From Blastomyces gilchristii SLH14081 (Eukaryota > Ascomycota > Eurotiomycetes > Onygenales > Ajellomycetaceae), in the NCBI RefSeq assembly GCF_000003855.2, contig NW_003101672.1, positions 1,382,134 through 1,446,133 on the forward strand: DNA of 64,000 nt, given 5' to 3'. The notes under the pieces were generated by a model. The model ran no database searches. It saw only the letters and a list, made by a program, of their open reading frames with translations, and was not told the origin of the DNA. The position numbers and the translations under genes were made by a program. Positions 57,997 to 64,000 of the stretch are shown piece by piece (the first letter of the stretch is position 1; the number at the start of each line of letters is the position of its first letter).

Positions 57997-59268
57997 AGTA
58001 TTACTGTTTATAATTTTATCCCCTTTTTCCTTCATCACTTTTTTGTAACTTTTTATAAGCGAATAGCTGGCATTTGACGGTGTTTTTCTGCTTTTGTTCT
58101 TCTCGCTGTGCGTATGATTGTTACCATTAAACCTAATTGGCGTTAGAGAATTATTTTCCTTTTATTCTCAACGGTTGTACGAGGGATGATATCCCAGCTA
58201 GAGACCCCGCGTTTTCTTATTTGTGTTTTCTTCTTCCTTTTTCACGCTTTATGTTCCTTTCGTCATATTATATGCCTAGTTTTTATTTGTTGGTACGTGA
58301 TAGCATGCTATTATTAATGCAGGTTGGTTACTCCTTTTCCTTCTTAGCGTCTGAGAGGCCGTACATGTATATACAGACATTGTTTTCCCAGGCTCATTTA
58401 ACCGCTCTTGCCTTCATGGAAGGCGTATTGCTTCTGTCCATCCATAGGTCATCATTCTTATGGGCAGGGACTCTTCGATTGATTTCTTCTTCTTTTTTTC
58501 TTCCTTTTTTCTTTTTTCTTTTTCTTTTTCTTCTCTTCTTATTTCTATTCTTTTAATATTGATCCATCCTCCTGTCAACCTCTCTTCTTATGGTCACTAT
58601 TGCGTAACCTGGTCGGTACATGTCAATATTATAAATGATATATCTTACTAAATTTTTATGTTTTAGTATAATAGTTCCTCGTTCTCTTCTTACCTTTCGC
58701 ATCAAAATACATGACAAACTATTACAGCGTACGTAGCTTGATGTAAAATGCTGGTGCCTCCAGCTTCAGTGGGGCTCAGCCTCGCAGGGCAGCCTTGTCT
58801 CTCGAATTCTGGAGCGAGTGGAATTTATTCGTGCTGGCAATAGGCAGTTGGAATTGGAGACTTGATGGAGCGAGAAATTCTGGCTACCGTGCGCGCCCGG
58901 CTGTTATATACTGCGCTTGAAAATTGTGGTACAGTCCCCGAGAATTTAGTAGTCAGGGGACGAAGTATGTGGTGTGGAGGAATCCGTTTGTGTGGCTGGA
59001 TTTATTTATTGAACTCCCTTCTGTTGGCAAGAACTGCAGTGACATAAACATTGTATATTTGCTTTAAGTAGTAAAACCTATAAAAAAACAAAATGCAGAT
59101 CCCGTATCGACCTAAAGTAGATTAGAGGTATTTATTATATACATTGAACAGACAGTGCTTCATAGGTATCTTAGCAGGAAATGACTCGTTAAGACATATA
59201 AAACGTGCACACACGTAGAACAGGAAAAGAAAGATCAAAAGGACAGACAGAAGGAATCCAAAAAAATC
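57997..59268. other. Convergent 3' region, BST1 / NmrA-like gene
   Basis: 1.27 kb between converging genes. There is a T/C-rich tract at about 58478-58555 (frames read as poly-Phe/Ser/Leu), otherwise AT-rich. A 139-codon open frame near 58137-58556 is hydrophobic and ends in the pyrimidine tract. It is best read as UTR. No gene is supported. Confidence 0.55.
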
Positions 59269-60066
59269 CTAATTAGTCAACGTCACTTTCTCATTCAGCC
59301 ACTTCTCCCCGCCCGCCTTAATGACCTCCTCAAAAATCCACTCCCCAACATCCGCCCGCTGGATTGAATGTCCCAAGGCAGGCTTTTTTTCCGTCCCGAC
59401 CTTCAAAGTCTTCCACCCCTTTCCACTAGCGATGGAATGATCACCAACCAGCAGTGTCGGACGAACAGCAATGGCGCCTCTCAGAAGTTGTTTAGAGGGC
59501 ATATCAAAGAGAACGTGCTCCATCTTCTTTTTGTCCTTATGGGGGACTGAGAGGAAGTGATAGAGAGGGAGGAGGAGGAGCGGTACATCTCCCGGCCCAG
59601 ATGAGATGCCTGTGGTGGAGACAACCACGAGGATGGGTTTCTCCTTTTCAGTTACTGTGGACGGTTGCAGTGCTTCCACAGCGGATAGAATGGAATTGGT
59701 GCCAGTTTCGCAAATGGTCGGGTTATCGAGGGTGACGGGTTGAAGCGCCGCTGTGAGTTTGGGTGTTCCGCCCAGCCCGGATATTATGAGTGAAGCCATT
59801 TTGCCATTGTTTTTCTCTGGAGAGATTGTGCGCTTGGCGGCTTCAACATCAGTCGCATCACCTTGGATGATTGTCAAGTTATGGTCGATTGTCGCCTGGT
59901 CAAGCCCCTGTGAAAGGAGCTGGTCTTGAAGTTTTGAGGGGGTTCGAGCGAGGGCGCTTGCTTTGTATCCATTCTTGAGAGCAAAGGTCAGACAAGAATT
60001 TGCGCAGCCGCCCGTGGCGCCAAAGAAAGCAATATTTATCAAGTTATCAGTGGTGGTGGTAGACAT
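59269..60066 (-). CDS. NmrA/SDR-type NAD(P)-binding protein
   Basis: Atypical short-chain dehydrogenase-like protein, single exon, 265 aa. The N-terminal Rossmann strand is NIAFFGATGGCANSC with the G-x-T-G-G type dinucleotide loop, followed by ALARTPSKL. VVVSTTGISSGPGDVP and the region GAIAVRPTLLVGD match the NmrA-like/NAD(P)H-binding family. A Y-x3-K catalytic pair is not obvious, so it may be a sensor or atypical reductase rather than a classic SDR enzyme. The start MSTTTTDNLIN is chosen because the N-terminal extension from an upstream ATG (60129) lacks conservation-like composition. No pathway context is visible. Confidence 0.85.
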   Translation of the reverse strand: MSTTTTDNLINIAFFGATGGCANSCLTFALKNGYKASALARTPSKLQDQLLSQGLDQATIDHNLTIIQGDATDVEAAKRTISPEKNNGKMASLIISGLGGTPKLTAALQPVTLDNPTICETGTNSILSAVEALQPSTVTEKEKPILVVVSTTGISSGPGDVPLLLLPLYHFLSVPHKDKKKMEHVLFDMPSKQLLRGAIAVRPTLLVGDHSIASGKGWKTLKVGTEKKPALGHSIQRADVGEWIFEEVIKAGGEKWLNEKVTLTN

Positions 60067-61770
60067 GATGCTTCCTAAATGTGGGTCCAAGGTGGTTGAG
60101 GAATAGGATATAAAGATAATTTTCCACAATTCGTTTGCGGCTTTTGAAGAAATAAGTCAACAGTTAAGCAGATGAGCCGGATAATGGCAAGCTTTTCGAA
60201 TTTGAGAGAATAATTAGAAAGGGGGGGAAATAGTTGTCACAATTGCTACATGGAGTTTCTAAACGGGAATCGGGAGAGTTTTTATATCCATTCAGTACCC
60301 CTGTTGAAACGTTAACTGGAAGTGACGTTGCGGCGCCGTGAGGATACAATAATAATTAATCAAGCCGTGCGGACGTAAAATTCCTCTTTCATGAAATAGT
60401 TGCCTAAGTTAGGCCGATCGACTCGGATATTTATATCCATGACGCCAAGTTGCGCCGTGATAACATCGCCAAGCGGTCAGCTTTTACAAGGCCGAGCTAA
60501 TCCCGCAGCGGGAAAGCGCCGGAGTGAAGATGCCCCGACCACGTGATGCAATAAGCCCTAATGATATTCATGGACATCAAAGTTGGTCCGATTGTTTCCT
60601 GCAAGTCTACTACTACTCTGTAAGACTCTGTGAGTTGTATGCCCACTGTAAATTGACAGTGCCGTTAATTTGACGATCGGTTTTGATGGGGTGAAAAGCT
60701 AGCCCCGTTTGCCAATTGCTGTGCAGCCAATACGTTCGTGCTTCCAGCACGCCCAATTGAAAAGTGTGGGTGGGCATCGTGGGAATAGCCAAGCTCACAT
60801 AGCCCTATCAATGATATCATAGGGCTATAGTTACATGTCGATACCCGAAGCATCGAGATCTCTGTGCTTGCAATCTTGCGTTCTGCGCTATGTCGTGTAC
60901 CTGCAGATGCAGCTCCCGTTCACACTCCGCATCTTGCATAAAGAACTTGATTGGGCGTCGAACCTTTCGAGAAATTACGTCCGAACAACCACGGCAGAAC
61001 CGAAGAGTGTGTGCTGGCTTCTAGCCGCATGGGTATCCGGCTTGGCCTGTTGCAGTTGAGAGGTTGCGGGAACAATATATAACTAGAGGTTATACCTCAT
61101 AACCCGGTTGCACGGATTCTATTCTAAAAGTACGCTATCTGGCCCTAGCCCAAACACACTTATCTCTGCTACGCAGTAGAGTCTTGAGATGAGGTAGCTA
61201 GTTGGAAACCGCTAAAATGATCAACTAGATCGACAGGATGAAAACATCGAACCCCTGCATTATTATTGCTCTCCCCGGGTCTTAAACGAGACCCGATCTG
61301 GGCAGTTACTAGAATGGTGCTGGTCTTGTAGTGATGCAGGGGCGGTTGTGAGTGTTCGTCCGTGGGTCGTAAATGGGAGACCTATGCAAAATAAATAAAT
61401 AAATAAAATAAGTTATGTGGTCTTCAATGGAGACTGGATATATTTATGTCACAAGGGAAGCATATGTAACGTTGTTTGATTTGTAAGCATACGAGATATG
61501 TGGATGAATAAATCCTAGGAAAGTAATATCAACTGTAAATTCACAATAGAACAACAAACAAACTGTCAATAATGGAGAAGAGTCCCTCGTTGCCTATTTT
61601 AGCCCCGCTTCCCGATAAATTTCGTTCCTCTCACATTAGCAGGTTCTCTTTGAGCAGGTACTATACATAGCCAATAAAACACTAAAAATGAAAATAAATA
61701 TCACCTTGAAATAGGGCAATTTCGCAAATATATCTTCATGGCGAGGTACCTCACCCTGTTTTTCCCTGTG
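60067..61770. other. NmrA-like gene promoter and laccase 3' flank
   Basis: 1.7 kb with no supported gene. There is an AAAT tetranucleotide repeat near 61389-61408. A short perfect repeat (CATAGCCCTATCAATGATATCATAGGGCTATAG) at about 60797-60829 forms a hairpin with stem ATAGCCCTAT/ATAGGGCTAT. It could be a terminator-like or cruciform structure but lies between tandem minus-strand genes. Confidence 0.5.
60798..60829. repeat. Short inverted repeat (hairpin)
   Basis: CATAGCCCTAT is followed, after a CAATGATATC spacer, by ATAGGGCTATAG; the arms pair over about 10 bases (ATAGCCCTAT with ATAGGGCTAT). It lies in the intergenic region 0.7 kb upstream of the NmrA-like gene. Function unknown. Confidence 0.7.
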
Positions 61771-64000
61771 CTAAATCCCGGAACGCTCCTGCTGGTATAT
61801 AGCGTCATTCACGATATAATCTGTCCATTGCTCGCAGGTCTTGTGCCATGTGTGAGGGATGTCAAGTGCCTTTGCAATATCCGAGTAACGTTCGACAAAT
61901 TGTACTGCAAGCCCTTCGTGCGCATGCCATGCCTAGAGTATAGAACCCGCCGGGGTACGTTTAGTTAGATATATTCATTGGCAGGATTATACGCAGCATA
62001 TTATTTTTGAGTAAAATTTTTTAGGTACAGAAGTAAACAAAAGGTTCCAACTTACGATGTGACAATGTGCTAGCCACGCACCGGGGTTATCTGTCGGAAA
62101 TGCAATGGCCACCCACCCACGATCAGGCAACATAACAGTGTCTCGACGAGGTGGGTTCGTGAAGTTGAGTCGTTCGGGCCCGGGGAAGTCGCCTCTCCCT
62201 GTACCGAGAACGGAGAAGTCATGGCCGTGCAGGTGGATTGGGTGTGGAACGTTAACGATGCTGCCAGGGATAGCCTGGATAATCCAATATGTCCACTATT
62301 CGTAACGAATATTAGGGCCTGTGCTAGTAGAGAGAGTGCTCGTAATAAAGGAAAGAAAAGAGAATGAAGCGTCTTGGAGGGGGAGACATACCACATTTGC
62401 TTCTGGTAACTCGATTACGTTCAACTTCGGGGCAAAGCTTGTATTTCGATCAAGGACATATTGAAGAGTAGGATATTCCCAGTCTGTTTCAATAGGGATC
62501 CCGTTTATTTTCCAGTGAACTATGTTTTGGCCTGGTGAAGTAACTTCAGGCTCGAAGGTGACGTTAAGATCTTTCACTTCTCGGATGAAATGCTCCGATG
62601 GCACATCAATTGGAACAAATGGAACGAGACCTTGTTCATCGTCACAACTTTGCGTGTAGTTGCTTGCTACTGATGTGGGCTCCGCATTCGGGTCTGCGCC
62701 TTTATATCTGAAGATACTTTTTATCCTCCCGTTCATCGCGTTCTCACCACACCCTCTTTGAACTTCAGCTCGAAACCAGTAGTTGTCTATCTCCTGGTCG
62801 GCGTGAATGATTACATCATAACGTTGGCCTGCTCCCTTGTCAGTATGTGGGATGAATAAAATTTATGGGCATGATTTTGTTACATACCGATCCCAAGAAA
62901 CAGCCAGTCAGTCTGGTATGGAAGGATGGCAACGAAGTCGCTTGAAATTACCGTGAAAAGGTGATTATCCAAATGGACTTTGAAATAATTGTCTACTGAT
63001 GTATTTATCAATCGTAAGCGGTATGACTTCCCCTTTTGAATTGTATTTTCGTGATATTTCCCTCCGCCATTTGCGTTCACCATTGTCCCATTAATCAAGC
63101 CATTCTCAGCAACAGGAGGGATGCCAAGCAGTGCATTTTCCCATGCTGTGCGGTAATACCAGTCTTGGATAGGCATCGTTCCGAGGTCAATATCATAGTT
63201 GGCTGAAGCTGGCCCTGAGATCTCAATGGCCCCTAAAACACCATCGCCGTACCTGTGCAATTTTAATCTAAGCAACCAAAGCTCCAAGTTAAAATCATGG
63301 GACATGGAACTCACTGTACAGTATGGTGGCTATGATACCATGATGTCCCATATTGAGTACATTTAAATTCGTACGTTTTTGATGCTCCGGGAGCAATGGG
63401 GCCTTCATATTGAGAGTTAGCTAGTGGAGTTGTGGAACATCGATATCGGCCGTTGGCAACATACATTCTGTGACTCCGTTTGTCCCATCTTGATGGCCAG
63501 TATGCTGCTGACGAATTCCGTGCCAATGTATGCTTGTTCTTCCCAACCCAGCCGTCATTAATAAAATTAACAGAAGTTTATTAAATAGACATTGTTACTC
63601 ACCCATTATTCTGTAGATTGTTTTTCACATGGATTCGAAGAGTGTCACCCCAGTCTGCAAATATTTGTTAGGAACCGAACTACACAACGGTAGAGATTGA
63701 TTGACGTACTCGCTCGAATGGTTGGACCTGGAAATTGACCATTTATCGCCAAGACCAGCCTTTCAACCCCGTCAGGGGCTAAAGTTATATTGCTTACTTC
63801 AAGAAGATACTAACAAAGCGGAAGTCAGCTGGAAGGTTTTGTGTTGAGTTTGGTTTTGGATCAAAGGAAGGGCGGCAAACCTCGACCACTTTTCCAGTTT
63901 CCGGCCACTTCGTGCCAAAGTTTGTAGTGATATCAAAGCCTCCACCCCAGCAAGCGCGGTTCTTGGGGCTATTCTTGCAATGTTTATCTGATACAAACCC
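61771..64000 (-). CDS. Laccase / multicopper oxidase (5' end outside window)
   Basis: Secreted blue copper oxidase that oxidises phenols with reduction of O2 to water. Nine exons are inside the window: 64000-63881, 63809-63710, 63654-63603, 63538-63465, 63402-63315, 63252-62888, 62828-62392, 62295-62056, 61932-61771, giving 545 aa with the N-terminus missing. All four copper motifs are intact once spliced: HWHG ([10 protein letters not shown]), WYHSH ([16 protein letters not shown]), HPIHLHGH and HCHIAWH. N-terminal [20 protein letters not shown] fits ascomycete laccases. The C-terminus ends ERSGI, resembling the DSG(I/L/V) plug of this class but with R in place of D. Every internal exon junction keeps phase. 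The first donor in the window is GTTTGC, weak but GT. Signal peptide not visible here. Confidence 0.94.

Noticed and set aside
58137..58556. 139-codon frame downstream of BST1
   Set aside because: Hydrophobic, ends in a TTC/TTT tract, no ATG-led conserved sequence; most likely 3' UTR.
1..64000. CRISPR arrays, rRNA genes, LTR retrotransposons
   Set aside because: No regularly spaced repeats, no rRNA-like sequence, and no reverse transcriptase, integrase or long terminal repeats were seen.

Overview
The window is a gene-dense stretch of a filamentous ascomycete nuclear genome. Genes carry short spliceosomal introns (about 50-260 bp, GT...AG, often with a CTAAC or CTGAC branch motif). The proteins are typical fungal orthologues: a Cdc3-type septin, a SUN-family wall protein, Bst1, Rrn5, a Swi3/Rsc8 subunit, and a three-domain ascomycete laccase. 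Sequence style and long AT-rich gaps suggest Eurotiomycetes, probably Onygenales. That placement is inference from memory of the families, not from a search.

Layout. 1-9.2 kb: 5' part of septin aspB (minus), thiamine pyrophosphokinase (plus), and an eight-exon UPF2 (minus). 9.8-16.2 kb: a small conserved-looking protein, then an accessory block on the minus strand. This block has an open frame of unknown identity, a P450 pseudogene with five disabling lesions, and an apparently intact Baeyer-Villiger-type flavin monooxygenase. 18-21.9 kb: an FHA protein (Tos4-like) divergent from a GT8 glycosyltransferase. 22-31.3 kb: mostly non-coding, with an orphan gene remnant, a 228-bp MITE-like inverted-repeat element, the SUN-family wall protein and a small two-exon orphan. 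31.6-34.7 kb: an L1-domain ribosome-biogenesis protein and mitochondrial ETF-alpha. 35.0-35.5 kb: two convergent tRNA-Val(AAC) genes forming an inverted repeat. 36-42 kb: sparse, with a small Ser/Thr-rich protein behind an ATG-free leader and an acetoacetate-decarboxylase-like protein. 42.3-58 kb: a compact housekeeping block of Ctf18, Swi3/Rsc8, Rrn5, Irc3 and Bst1. 59-64 kb: an NmrA/SDR-like NAD(P)-binding protein and the 3' nine exons of a laccase that runs off the right edge.

How the genes relate. Most are unlinked housekeeping functions: mRNA surveillance, replication-checkpoint clamp loading, chromatin remodelling, Pol I initiation, mitochondrial DNA and electron transfer, and GPI-anchor remodelling. 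The only cluster-like neighbourhood is the P450 relic beside the flavin monooxygenase; I read it as a decayed oxidative specialised-metabolism locus. I found no CRISPR, no intact transposon, and no convincing unknown multi-gene system. Exon coordinates were worked out by hand from splice motifs and frame continuity, so single-base errors at junctions are possible.
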